Shown in pieces: positions 25,492 through 38,058 of a stretch of DNA of 64,000 nt. Source of the stretch: Litomosoides sigmodontis (lineage: Eukaryota > Nematoda > Chromadorea > Rhabditida > Onchocercidae); NCBI GenBank assembly GCA_963070105.1, contig OY718803.1:1422507-1486506 (forward strand). Direction: 5' to 3'. The notes beneath the pieces were generated by a model that saw only the letters and a list, made by a program, of their open reading frames with translations, did not search any database and was not told the origin of the DNA. The position numbers and the translations under genes were made by a program. Position 1 is the first letter of the stretch; every line of letters starts with the position of its first letter.

Positions 25492-28400
25492 TCAAGGACA
25501 AACTGTGGATGTGGATGAAATCAAAATTAAGAAATTCCATAAAGGCAACAAGCAAATGCAAATGAATGGAAAAAGAAAACTACCATATAGAAGATGACTT
25601 TTGATGAGATCTTTTGTTAAATGCTTAATATGTGCTTCCGTTGGGATAACATCGTAGAGCAAATAGTTACACAACAGATATATAACGAAAGGATGTAGCA
25701 GGAAACCAAACAAAGCTTTTAATCGACAGGTATGTCTGAAACTTTTCCGTGAATTTTACATTATTTTAATTAATATAAACTTTCTACAGAACTTGATACA
25801 TCCAGGAAGAAAAAAATTTTTGTAAGTATATTTAAAAAAAAGTGAACCTGAAAGTCTGGCGCATATTATTAACTAGATGAACTTGACAGTTTTGGAATTT
25901 CAGTGGAGATTTTTGAAATTTGAAAACTATGTAATCAAAATTAATTCTGTGCATAACGGCAATAATCAATATTGTTAAATTTACCAAGAAACCGTAAAAT
26001 TCATTTGCAGCCATTTTTATTTTTTACAAAATATCAGGTCCTACTAAAAATTAGGAACTTACCGATTACGGCTACCGATCGCTGTAAATAATATTATCAG
26101 CGGTATGGCAATTACCGAAATAATGTATGCCAGTGAGAAATTCAGAAGTGACAGTGAAGCGAACATCAGACAGTATTCCAAATAAAAAAGGAATTTCAAT
26201 GAAATACATTCCTTTTCACTGCTGTAATCCAGATATTAATATAAATTAACCGAAACAATAGAACAAACACTTCTATATTCCATTCCTCAGAACTACGTTT
26301 TGGCCGAGTGAACTAATGCATTAACTTTTTAAATAATGCAAGGTAAACCAATATAAGTGATTAAAACCGATTACTTCATTTATTCATTCATTACATACTT
26401 TAAAAAAAGGCAAAAAAAAACAATCCCTATCATCTCTTTCGATATGCTCATACTCATACTTCTATGTCATACTTTTATCGCATACTTTTTTATATAAATA
26501 ATGTTCCACGCAATAAATTTAAAAGTTTAAAAACTTTTGAAAAGAAAACTCACAGCGAAAAAAGAAAATACCATGGAATAAAAATGGAAAATGACAGCAA
26601 AAAAGTATATGTATGATAAAGCTCTGATATAGTAACATTTCTGATAATGCAATATTGGATTATTCCAATAATGTGAAGAAGAACAAACGAATTCGGAAAG
26701 CTAAATTCCTCCAGACTAAACCACTCACGAAGTGCCTGAAACAAATAAAATTCTTCCAAAACAGCAGAGGTGAATCAACTCAACTATAAAAGCCTTAAGT
26801 TTTATTCTGACGCAATGTTGTATCTTTTAAAGAATTAAACGACCACTGAAAATGTATTACTCTAGGTAACATGACAAACAATTCCGACCATAACTTTAAA
26901 CACCAGGAACATAAGATGCAAAAGGCATTTAAAAATTTAAGATCATTAAAATTTTCAAAATCAAAAAATCTAACTCAACCGGTGTCTTTATAAATACATT
27001 CATACTGAGAGCTATTATGAGATTCGAAATGAAATTCGTTTAAACAAGATTTAATGTATCGCAATAAAATACAACAAACTTACTAGTACTAACAATGGAA
27101 GCAAAATAAGACCGAGAGCCGGCATGTAGTAAGCTACAGAAAGAAAATATCGCATATCTGTCATTATATAAAGAAAATACGACTGATGAAACTTTTCCAG
27201 AATGTTATTTAGAGACCTGTAAAGATCCAAAACTGTAAAAAAAGTAAAGAAAAAAGGCCGGTTTTAGAATGACGACTTTAAAACCGATAAGTTGCCTCAA
27301 TTATAAAAAGAACGGGCATTAATCCATCTCAAAAATACACCTCAGTGCTCCTTCACATATTCGACCTAAATCTGTTAACGATGCATGTCCTTCCGTAATA
27401 CTTTCGGCATGTATAGTTAGTGCCTGTATTCCGTATGGTCCAAAAACGCTATGTAATCCTTCTTCCTCATTAAAAGCCTAAAACAAAATTTTTAAAATAT
27501 CAAAATGTCGTAACTTTTTTAAGATTTGGTCCAACCTGAAATGCAATTATGTTTCCATATCTATACATATTATTATATTTATAGAGATTCAAAACAAAAA
27601 TTAATGAAAAAATTTATGCAAGTAAACATATGCTATTACGTAATCACACTATTAACATCATCTACGACACCAAACGTATTTGATTAACCAAGGGAATAGA
27701 AATACCTGACTGAGCATAGCTTTGCCAGTTGTTTCAGCTATATCCCACCATGATTTCTGATATCCATGATGGAAGACTTCGGGAATTAGCCCAAATTTAT
27801 CCGCCAATTTAGCCATCAAATCGATCAAATCCAAATTTGGTAATAAACCATTGACCATATTGTATTCAATATTCATTGTGTCAAATTCCGAACCCTTCGC
27901 TTTCACTGCAAAAGCACCAACGATCGCACCACTATGAAAATGCAATTTGTCGGCGACCAGGAACGGATGATGATAATCGTGATATTGAGCTAGATATGCA
28001 GTCAACCCTATTAGGCCTTTGTCTACGAAAATGAATTGAATATCGCGAGCCCAATATATCTGTTCTGGAAAAAAGCATTTTCAATAAACTTCAACACAAA
28101 CAGATATCATTTAATTTTATCATGGAAATTGATCTGAAAATTAATAAATGAAGGAAACACCTCGACAATAAGTTGCTAAAGCTAGCACTACAGATAACGC
28201 TTCCAAATCTGTTCTGGTCATTGATACGGCCACAATAATTGCTTCAGTTGATGATGAACGGCTAGCACGAACAACGCCCACAACATTCGTTCCAGATTGA
28301 TTCTGCAAAAATAGGTTGTCATTTCCTCTCCATAACACAAGTTTATTCACTGATTTTAATAAATTTCAAGAATGGAAATGCTTCATATGTTTTTTTTTTA

Positions 28401-29244
28401 ATATTGTAAGACGAAATCAGACCATCTCCCCTTCTTTAGGTGAAAAATTCTAAATAAGTTTTCCATTGACCAACAAGGCCATACAATTCTATTAAAGATG
28501 GAAAACCGCTAGTCATCAGATAACGATAGTTTTTAACAAAAAAGAAAAACAAAACATACAAAGCCCGCAAGAGTTACTGCAAACCGTATCGTTTGAGTCA
28601 TAATACCATGAGCCAACAATTGTTTTTCAACATATTTGGAAATATTACTGCAAAGGAATTAATTTAACGACAAATGTCATATATGAGATCAATTCAATTC
28701 TGTCAACAAGAAATAATATGGGAAATCATCAAACATTCACAGGATACAACGTCACGTCTCAATCATCCATCTGAACTGTCAGGCTAACCTTACCTTAAAT
28801 CAATTACTAAGTCCCTATACCTCATGCCTAAAAATTCCAGACTAATATCGACTGTTAATAGATCAAATATTAACCACCACTGAACATTAGTGCAGCAAGT
28901 AAACTTGGCAGTTGTCGTCATTCCAAAAGAAAATATCATCACAATTTGATACAGAAAAAGGATGCAAAAAACCGCTTAAAATAAATACAAAAGGACGCGA
29001 ACCGTTCAGTGTGAAGTTCATCAAGAAAAGTCGAAATTCGCTGATAATAACTGAACCGTTCGGTAACAAGCGCCGGAAGCAATGCATTCTCGGAAATCTT
29101 CGTACGCTCATTGTATTCCGGTTGTATAACAACACACATATATACTACAGCTAGTAGCTCACTGAGAACACAAACTTTCCACCATTTTGACACAATTTTT
29201 TCCACAAAAATTGGTTTACCAATTGGTTGCGACAATAACCGCAT
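25492..29244 (-). CDS. gpaa1: GPI transamidase subunit GPAA1 (GAA1)
   Basis: ER membrane subunit of GPI transamidase, which attaches the GPI anchor to proteins; GAA1 has an M28-peptidase-like luminal domain. Nine exons: 28973-29244, 28560-28647, 28161-28302, 27706-28064, 27341-27477, 27084-27216, 26554-26735, 26063-26221, 25492-25735; about 571 residues (human 621). The start MRLLSQPIG leads into a membrane segment and the conserved TKISENAL block (human TYMSENAM). Then NQSGTNVVGVVRASRSSSTE (human VSGTNVYGILRAPRAASTE), EQIYWARDIQFIFVD, YLAQYHDYHHPF, GLLPNLDLIDL, and FHQSYFLYIMTDMRYF. Several membrane helices follow, ending LYGSFLFPFICICLLPLW. The end of exon 1 is uncertain: donors after 28973 or 29003 both keep the phase. 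Another subunit of the same complex, PIG-U, lies at 38-41 kb. Confidence 0.94.
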
Positions 29245-30752
29245 AACTATTGATTACACTGAATTTCCCGTTGGTGAAAGTTTGAAACTACTACATCCAA
29301 TAAAAAATCGATACTTTTATGCCTGAAAATTTCAAAATTAGTAACTCTCTAAATTTTTTTCAATACTTTCACATCATCATAGAAAAAGAAAATATTATCT
29401 TCGACTATAAGCTAAATGCTTATGTTGCTCCTCACAAGTATCACTCAACTCAACAGCGACATGTAACATTGCATGTCAGAAGAAGTACATTGCATGGCAA
29501 ACCTCAGTTAACTTTTCTATGCCATTGTAGTAGCATTCCTCCACTTTGCGCCCACACAAGTCTGACAATTCAAATCACTTCGATAAAAAAAATTCAACTT
29601 TTCTTCCATCCCAAAAGAACTTTAAGAGAAACATTCAGCATTATGCACGTACATTTCTTCGACTGCTCAGTTCATTTCAACATAATCGAATCTTTTAGCT
29701 CTCCAATAATAACAAGAACATCAAGTAAGCTATTCGGGTAGTTTGTGTAACATATAAATTCGAAAAAGTTTTTGAAGCAATAAAGCTTTATACAATATTA
29801 GTTCATCCGTTCACTCAGTATTATTATGCAATTCAAAAACTTTCGATCTAACGATCTCACATGCAAAGCGTCAAGGATTGCAGGTACATTATTAGGCAAC
29901 ATGAGTTATTCACCGGAACGTTTGTCTAAAATAACTTTATACATATGCTGAATGAATATTTCATACAAGTACACTGATACATGAAAATCTTTTAGGACCT
30001 AACTCTCTTGAAGAGTTGAAAATATATCACCATACCTAGAGAAATTGTCCGGAGAAATTTTACACATATTTCAAAATATCAGCAAAACGAATGAAAATCA
30101 ATCCTAGAACTGGCACAGCAAAATTCCTAGATAACTTCGTCCTTGTAACGATGATGAAATATCAAGTCGTCCAGGTGATAAAAACGAGAAAATTCCTGCA
30201 AGTCCGAAATAAATCCTGTATTCCACTAGCTACAGGACAAGACTCAGAAAAACAGTGCATGAAGGCAATCTAAACTCAAACTACATCAAGTTCAAAAAAA
30301 AAATCAAAAAAATCAGGCTCAAACTACACAGGATTAAATAGGACCCTCCATATGTATCAATAAAAAATCACAATATTTTAGTTGAGAAATGAAGGAGAGA
30401 AATACACAATGATTATCGTACTGAGAAGATACCAGTAATAAACAATTAACGCCCACAACAACATTAAGTATTTTTTTAAAACATATATACACGGCATGCA
30501 TCAGAAAATAATTTATTCAACTAACTAAAAAGAAAAAACAAGACGAACTATAACAAATAATAGAAACCATTCGATATTACTGTCTTTTAAAGCATAACTT
30601 CAAAATAGTAAGTAATTTAGGTAAATAATAATAAAAGGAACCGTTTGAAATTGTATCAAGTAGACTTGGTTTTCCAAAGTTCCAATCCAAAAGCTCTGAC
30701 GGTATGTGAGAGAGAGAGAATAAATATTTACAAGATGAAGCAACTAATTTCC
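29245..30752. other. spacer between GPAA1 start and ZDHHC3-like 3' end
   Basis: About 1.5 kb of AT-rich sequence. The 140-codon plus-strand frame at 29319-29741 is rich in His, Ile and Ser and resembles nothing known. The GPAA1 promoter should lie near the left end. No other feature was seen. Confidence 0.5.
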
Positions 30753-30758
30753 TTTATT
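30753..30758 (-). terminator. AATAAA overlapping the ZDHHC3-like stop codon
   Basis: On the minus strand the end reads GTC TAA TAA AGG, so AATAAA begins inside the stop codon. If used, the 3' UTR would be only 20-30 bases. It may be a coincidence and a distal site may be used. Confidence 0.3.
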
Positions 30759-33141
30759 AGACAGAATATTCAAATGTTAATTTGCTAACATAAGGAACTG
30801 CAAATGGACTGAACCATCGTAATGAAAATGGACCACCAAAGATCATTTGTAAATTTTTCCAACCGTCCGGTCCTGAAAATTCATACCTGATGAAATCATA
30901 CGATTTGTTCAAGCATAGTTTCCCACGAAATATCTTTCAGTTATATTCACCAAAAAAATCTAAGCAAACCAAATTTCATGGCATACTGCAGCAATAAACA
31001 TTTATTACATTGCCATTCTTCATCAGAAGGTAATCGGCAATGAACAATCTGACCATAACATTTCAAATAATAAAAAATTGATTTTCAGGAAAAACCACTC
31101 GACACTTTGCGAAATACTTTCTCCTCAAGTATGCTAAATGAATCATATACCAGAATTGTACTGTTCGTTTTTGAGTGATTCAATGCAAGTCTGATCGTTG
31201 CATATTGAATTGAGCTGAGTGCTGAACATTATAAGTGTGAATATTGCAAAAAGGATGGCTTCAAATAGCAGGAACACAAGTAGAATTGCTGTAACTGGCG
31301 GCCCGAATGACGAACAATTTTGCCAATCACCACTAACGCACAGAACAAACTGCCATATTCCCCAGTACACGGCATGTGTAGATAACAACGCTATATACAT
31401 CTGCAATAATTTTAGGATACTATTAAGCAGGGCAGTAAAACAGAACAACTATAAATTAAGATAAACAACAGTTTTCCAACCCTAAACACCCAAAAAAATT
31501 TACGACATATGCATCTACGACTTGCAATCAATACAATTTTAACAACCATTGATCATAGTGATACCGATACCAGCAGAAAGTGCAGAAAAGTTGAAAGAAA
31601 ATCATATATCTATGTCACTTTCATATTCTTCGGAAAAACAATCTTCAACAAAGAAAAATTCGCAGAGAAAAATAGTACCGTGAACAAGACAAAATATTTC
31701 TGATTCCCTTCACCAACACAATTGTTTACCCACGGACAATGGTGATCCATTCGTCTAACACATCTTCCACATATGCTGCAATGATGTGCTCGTTCTGGCT
31801 TTACACTGCTACTGAAATAATCAATTACTCAATCAGCGTTTTTCAGAAGCACAATTACAATTCCATAAACCATTGCCAACTCTATGGTAGAAAATACAAG
31901 ATACCAATTCATACTTCATTTAAAAAAAAAAATGAAGCAGAGCAAGCGTTCCGCAAACCAGTACAAATTCTTGATTTTAACTTATTACAGTAACACTGCG
32001 TCTCAGTAAAATGGTTATCATCTAAATATATAACTTACTGAACTTATGTAAAGAAAGCATACAAGGACAACTCAAATGTAGCAAAAGCTAAGTGAAATGC
32101 AAAATTTTGAATTAAATAACTAACCATTTCGAGCATTTGTAAATGACACTTTTTCGTGTGAACTGTAATCGCTGAATATATTCATCGGTAGCATTACCTC
32201 TCGGTACAGCACCAGGATCAGTAAACATCGTTTTGATATGGGATGAGAGTGCTAAGCACACAAGGATATGGAAAATGATAGCGTGGAATGTTTGATGAAT
32301 GACATATTTGGACCAAGATGCCATCATTACTGTTAGAATGCAAAATTCTCCATATAACATGAGAAACCTTAAAAAAATTATTATACAGTAATGGCGTGCA
32401 GGAATGAAAATATAGTAAGTTCATACTTTTAGTTTCTAAATTCTTCATTCGATCTCAAAGTCAACAAGTAAGAATATTTTCCTCTAAAAAAATAAACACT
32501 GCGCAAACAGTAAAGCAGTGACAGAAAAAGGTAAGGAAATCGGAAACAAATTATAAATTATATCATAAAATATTAAAAATTTTACCTAACTATGCAAAAA
32601 AAATTTGCTAGCATTTCAGTCATTAAAAAAATCACACAAATTATTCGTTTTATGTTTTCTTAACACATTTCTTCCTAATTTTCATTTTTTTTCAGGACCA
32701 GGAATTTTTTCATTCACCATTCCTATTGGCTGTGAATATCGTCATTGATTTTTACCGTTAATATTAGAAAAGTCATTTCCTAAAGTACTCCTAATTAAAA
32801 TTTATTTTAATCCTGCCGTCACTATATTCTATTATCCTGGTGATATACCCATTGTGCAGGAGGCATAAGTTGGTGGGAAATAAATTTCGATTTTAAAAAA
32901 AGCAAAGAGAAAGCGTACTTCAAACTACCATTATCCAATAAGGCTGAGCAGCAAGGGATAGAAAAAAGAGAAGGAGATTTTTTAACATTAATAGAAACCA
33001 AAATTAGAGACAATTGAATAAGTTGAAATAATTTTGTGCAGAGCTCATTCATTACACATACCACGTGAAGACAGCACATGTCAAACCACAGGTATCACGC
33101 ACACACCATGAAAGACCGCAAAATCGTGTTCTATCATCCAT
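30757..33141 (-). CDS. zdhhc3: DHHC palmitoyltransferase, ZDHHC3/7 type
   Basis: Golgi multi-pass enzyme that S-palmitoylates proteins from palmitoyl-CoA. Five exons: 33062-33141, 32125-32367, 31679-31811, 31151-31400, 30757-30872; 273 residues (human ZDHHC3 299). The ATG at 33141 opens [20 protein letters not shown], aligning with human 'WFIRDGCG'; the human N-terminal extension is missing. Two membrane segments follow, then [12 protein letters not shown] (the DPG motif). The cysteine-rich domain has [14 protein letters not shown], and [13 protein letters not shown], with catalytic Cys133 by my count. [13 protein letters not shown] and the [20 protein letters not shown] helix follow, then NDQTCIESL (the TTxE-type motif), and [14 protein letters not shown] matching human 'GHPFSLGWASPFATP'. 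All zinc ligands and the catalytic Cys are present, so it should be active. Exon 2 follows an unusual TTTAAG acceptor. It is head-to-head with UBR7. Confidence 0.95.
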
Positions 33142-33846
33142 TCTATTCAAATGTGTCCTATCGAGCAAAAATGGCCAAGGCCATTCAACTACCTCACCAC
33201 TTCCTCAATTATGCAATGCCACTTCTGAAAATCAAGACATTAGAATTTTAAGCTGAACAAGCATTGAAAAGTGTGCTGGTATTCGCGAGCAAAATGCTGT
33301 TGCAGTTTATAAAACACAAGATGAAATCAGCTGAACCTTACAAAATAACTTTTTTACAAAATAACTAGGTAAGTAATCAATCAATCATCACCCACCTTCC
33401 TCGTCCACACCATCCAACACCACTCCTAGCTCACCTGGCATATTTCGCTTCGTCCCTCTGGCTCCGGTCTCGGTTTACTTGATCGGTTCAATGAAGTGGC
33501 TCGGCCATCGATTCGCAAAGTGCCTTTCAGCAAAACGATTTTCTTTTTTAAATCTAATTTTTAGCAAGGAGTAAATATGCGTTAGTAATTTAGGGATACT
33601 AATAAATAAACCTAGCGATATGAAACGAGTGAATTATTATTTAAATTGTAAATTCAAATAAAATTGTTGAGTTATTTATTAAAATTTCTTTGAAATTTTT
33701 GCTTCCATTGTTTAGAACAAGAAAGCCAAGTTAGGGTTATGAATTTTTTGTCTTAATTTTATTTTTATCCTTTATGTGAAGAAAGCATAAGAGGAATATG
33801 TTCATGGAAAGATCTTATTTGATTCAGTGTTACTAAAAATACGGCG
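33142..33846. promoter_or_regulatory. shared upstream region of divergent ZDHHC3-like and UBR7 genes
   Basis: 705 bases between two opposite start codons. It contains a GC-richer patch (about 33395-33520) in otherwise AT-rich DNA. On the minus strand that patch has an ATGCCAG followed by a GTGAGC donor-like site, so it may be a non-coding 5' exon of the DHHC gene. No TATA box was placed with confidence. Confidence 0.5.
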
Positions 33847-36230
33847 ATGGAAAGAGATAAGCAGGTAGATAGTCGAAGTGGTCTTGAAGCTGATGATGGA
33901 AATCGTGAAAACAATACGAAACAAGCGAGGAATTCCGAGTATGCGTTTTTTAGCTTTACTTATTTGTTATATAGTAGTTTTTCCATATTATTTCAAATTA
34001 AACTTTGATTTCAAATCCATTAGAACTAAGTGCTACAGAGTAATATGATTTAACCAATTAATGTTATTTATGTCTTTAATATATCATACGTCAGTGTACC
34101 GGACGACCCACTGGTTACACTAAGTGAAGTTATTGAAGCACACGAAGAGCTTGAAGCAGAAGCTGAGGCTTTGCTTGGAGGAGCCAACGCTAATGTTTGT
34201 ACATATCCTGAGGTAATTTTTTAATTTCTAATTAAGTTGGAATGCTCATTTCACTTTATGACGATCGGTTTTATCGCTCAAATCTTGCAGTAGGTGTTAA
34301 AGTATTCCATTGATTACATTAAGTGATAATCAAATTTCTTTGAATATATAATTTCGTATCGGATGATGAGCTAAAAAAAGCCTTTTGTTCTAATTATTAT
34401 TAGTTTGAAATATTACATGTGAGCAGGATTACAGGGTTATAAACCAAGACAGCCACTGTATTCTTGTCGTGACTGCACAAGCACCACAGGACCTGCTGCA
34501 CTCTGTTTTGCTTGTAGCGTCAATTGTCATGATGGTCACGAACTCGTTGAATTGTACACGAAGCGAAACTTCTGCTGCGATTGCGGAAACTCTAAGTTCA
34601 AAAATGCTTGCACACTCTACAAAGTAACACCTATAATGTTTTATTAAAAAGGGGAAGGAATTCAACTCATAAAAAGATCAGAAATTTAATTTAAAAAGAC
34701 TTGTGGAGCAGTTTAGTCAACTTTTATTGAATACCGTTTGTTGTCCTATCTTATCAAGAAGTCCAATTCAAAGGCATCCATTGTGGAAATTATGCATCAG
34801 AATGTGTGAAATTTATAATACTCTTTTTCAGGAAAAAAAACCATTAAATGAGCGAAATCACTATAATCATAATTTTGATGGTCTCTACTGTACTTGCAAT
34901 AGACCATATCCATGCGAAGAATATGACGACTGTGAAATGTTACAGTGCGTAATATGCGAAGATTGGTTTCACTTGCAGGTATAAAATTCCTCTGCATTTC
35001 CCTTGTGTTGCTCTCTTTTGACTTCTGAACCGTTCCATTTTGGGACCTGATGTATGAAGTGATGGTCAACCGTATTTATTTGTGTCTTAGCGATGGAAGT
35101 ATTATAAGACAGAGAAAGTAAAAAACTGTAATCGTCTGGAAAACTCGTAATTTAAAAACGTTGTAATGAATGTATCATAGACGAATTTTGTAGCATTTGG
35201 AAGAAACACCCGAGAGTGTTGATACAAGTGAAGTAGAAGAGGTCATTTGTCGAAATTGTGTCACGCGTTTTACGTTCCTTTTATTCTACGCTGACGGGAC
35301 ATACAAAGAAATGTGTACGGATGATAAGTTATGTAAACTGAAGTGGCTCGAAGTGAATGTTAAAACAGACGAAAACAGTCAACCGTGCTCTCTATTTTTC
35401 AGCTCGCATAAGTGGCGAAATCGTTTATGCCAATGCAAAATTTGTTCGGTAGGTTTAACTAAATCCCATCTAAAGATTTGGGATTGTACGAAATTTATTG
35501 GTAGAAGAGAAAGCTGGAAACATCTGCGAGGGGCTTCAACTTGTTGCTAATCACTCTATGCGTGAATTAACTTCATAGAAATATTTGTGATCTGTTCAAG
35601 TAACTTCTATTAACTCCAGCTTTTTAATGACCTTGGTAGTTCATGTTACACCAGTTATAAAATAATAAATGACAGCGCTAATGTGATGTCGTTGCCCAAG
35701 CTTCTAAACTGCTTAAATCATTTTTTTTTTATTTTGAACTCTTAATTTCTTTCCTTATTTTGAATTCATCTACAACTCGCTTTCAGAATTTTTACGAGGA
35801 CAATAATCTCCAATTCTTAACTGATCTAACGGATTGTTTACAAACATTTGTTGAATCGCACAGTAATAGAGATAATGATAAACCAAAGGATGACGATAGA
35901 GTTATGACAAATGCTTTAATTGATATGGCTGGTCGTGAAGGAGCAATAACGCTTTTTCGAGGTAGAAAAATTTTGTGTGATTTTTTAATTTAAATTTATT
36001 TTTTTTTTGAAAATGTAAATATGCAGATTGGCCTGACAGTCATCTTTTCATTATCTGCTTCTGAAATCCTTTTCTTAGGATATGAAGAAATGAAGCGAAG
36101 GTTGGGGAACCACTTAAAACGGTTAGCCGATGAAGGACGAGAAGTGAAGAAAGAAGATATAGATCAGTTTTTTGAAGAACTTGAAACGGAACGCAAACGG
36201 CGTCGTGAGGATATTCTGTCTCAATTATGA
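33847..36230 (+). CDS. ubr7: UBR7-type E3 ligase (UBR box and PHD finger)
   Basis: Atypical N-recognin family member. UBR7 in other animals is a nuclear E3 for histone H2B monoubiquitination. Seven exons: 33847-33938, 34095-34212, 34435-34623, 34832-34978, 35194-35448, 35787-35961, 36079-36230; 375 residues (human 425). After an acidic N-terminus with DDPLVTLSEVIEAHEELEAE (human 'EDPVVSLVDVLEEDEELENE') comes the UBR box (about 67-133): VCTYPE, PLYSCRDC, LCFACSVNCHDGHELVELY, TKRNFCCDCGNSKFKN. The PHD-like finger (about 151-212) has GLYCTCNRPYP, MLQCVICEDWFHLQH, VICRNC. The end has MKRRLGNHLKRLADEGREV and IDQFFEELETERKRRR, matching the human C-terminus. Exon 5 stays open to 35550, but the family alignment and phase show that it splices at 35448. 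Confidence 0.96.
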
Positions 36231-38058
36231 ATTAATGCTTAAAGCCAACAGTAGTGATATGTTCCAATATTTAATTGATACCTCTTTTTTCTTATTTAAA
36301 AATACATTCTTAATGATTGTCAAGTTGTCATTTAATCAAGTCTATACTAAAATTTGTGCATTTTCAACTAGAATTACATAACTCAATATTATATTATAGG
36401 TTATTTGACTAGGTCATTAAAACCGAAAATTAACTGTCACTACTAGAATTACTGGAGCTTCATTTACTCATGATATTAAGGATCTCATTGGTACTGTGTA
36501 ACCGACCTTCTGTTTAATATCTTCCATTTAGAGCAATCTCACTATATGCTGAGGTACTGCGTATCCGACCTTCCGTTTAATATCTTCCATTTGCAGCACC
36601 TTTTAGTTTTAGTTGATTTTCCTAATGAATGAAATTTTAATAAGTTCCAAATATTCTACGCAGTGGGCCAGTTGGTAGGTATAGTTCGGTAAAACTCTTA
36701 TTGGGTGTGAAACTAGCAGTCATTGCACATGTCATTTTGAATCACCCTTAACCATAGTTCATATTCTTCAGTTTGACAAATTTGCAACAACAGTTTTAGT
36801 AGTTTTGGATTTCTAGAGAGTGGGAAGTTGACAAAATATGAGCTAAACGATTGCATATAATTGATCGAAACTGGTGAAGCGATAGAATACTAATAGTGTC
36901 ATATATTTGTATGATACATGAGCTAACTACTGACAGTTGCTTTTTCTTATGTGAGTTGTTTTAAGGGATGATAATGTTACTTAAGCGAAGCGGAATAAGG
37001 TAATATCCTCCCTTTGTAAAAGGCGCTCTATTTTTTCCTTTGACTACTTTTACATGTTGAATATACTTTTCCTTATTTTATATATTCTTCCTTCATTTTA
37101 CACATTTTATACACCTACAGAATAGCTTGCCTGGCAAAGTTTCATGTACCATTTTACGGTAGTATCTTAACTTTAATATATACATATTCCTTGTCGATAT
37201 TATTCAATAAAACATTTTCAAATGTTTCACGATTATTTTATCTTGTCAATAAATGATCGGAATCATTTTGGTAAGATCTTCGAAGAAATGTGGGTAGATT
37301 TTAGCCTACCTAAATGGTACAGTAATAAATTGTAATCTCATTATGAAAACCATTGTTAAATTTTAACACAGAAATGATAATAATTTGAAGTAGACGAAAT
37401 TATAAATAAGAGACGAAGGATGCAGTAGGATTGGACTTTCAGTAATAAATCGCCCTTACCAAGATGGAACATGTATTCGTTTGTTTTTTTGCACTTTTAC
37501 ATCATTGGTTTTTATAATCGATGAATTTAAGTTCTTCATAGCATCAATTGATAGTGTTTTAGATAGATTAATGAAATTTGTCACTCGAATTTATCTAAAG
37601 TTGTATTATCCTTTCAGCTGATATTTTCATTACGAATTTAATTAATTAGTGTTGGAAGTTTGCTTCATTAGAATATGGAAAAGATGGTTTAATGGCGCCA
37701 ATCGAGAATGGGAAACATATGGTACACAAAGTTATCAAATAGTCGTTCTATTAACAGATTATTGTAAGTTTTCTAAGTGTGAAGCTTGGCGATGCAAACA
37801 ACTTAAAGACATTGAGGTTTCTCTCAAACGCAAAATATAAAAAAATTTACTGATTTTTTGTATAACTTAAAAGACACATTTTTACAGTTCACAATTACTT
37901 TAATACAAGTAAATTAATGGGCATATATTGCATCTTTGATAATTTGGCTAAGAAGTTGGTGATCTAAGTTGCCAGAAATGCAAAATCGCCATATATTCTG
38001 TTACGATAGAGTGATAATGTCATAGAGATGAAAGCTGCATTATGAATGAGAGCTGAAC
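36231..38058. other. spacer between UBR7 and PIG-U
   Basis: 1.8 kb of AT-rich sequence with the UBR7 3' UTR and presumably the PIG-U promoter. A diverged direct repeat of about 40 bases lies at 36491-36531 and 36554-36594 (shared core CCGACCTTC.GTTTAATATC). No coding exon was found; the 63-codon frame at 37649-37840 has no family match. Confidence 0.5.

Noticed and set aside
29319..29741. 140-codon plus-strand open frame
   Set aside because: His/Ile/Ser-rich, no similarity to known families, and no splice or start context that sets it apart from chance.
35449..35550. Open continuation of UBR7 exon 5
   Set aside because: The frame stays open by chance. The family needs the downstream exons at 35787 and 36079, and a GTAGGT donor at 35449 fits the phase.
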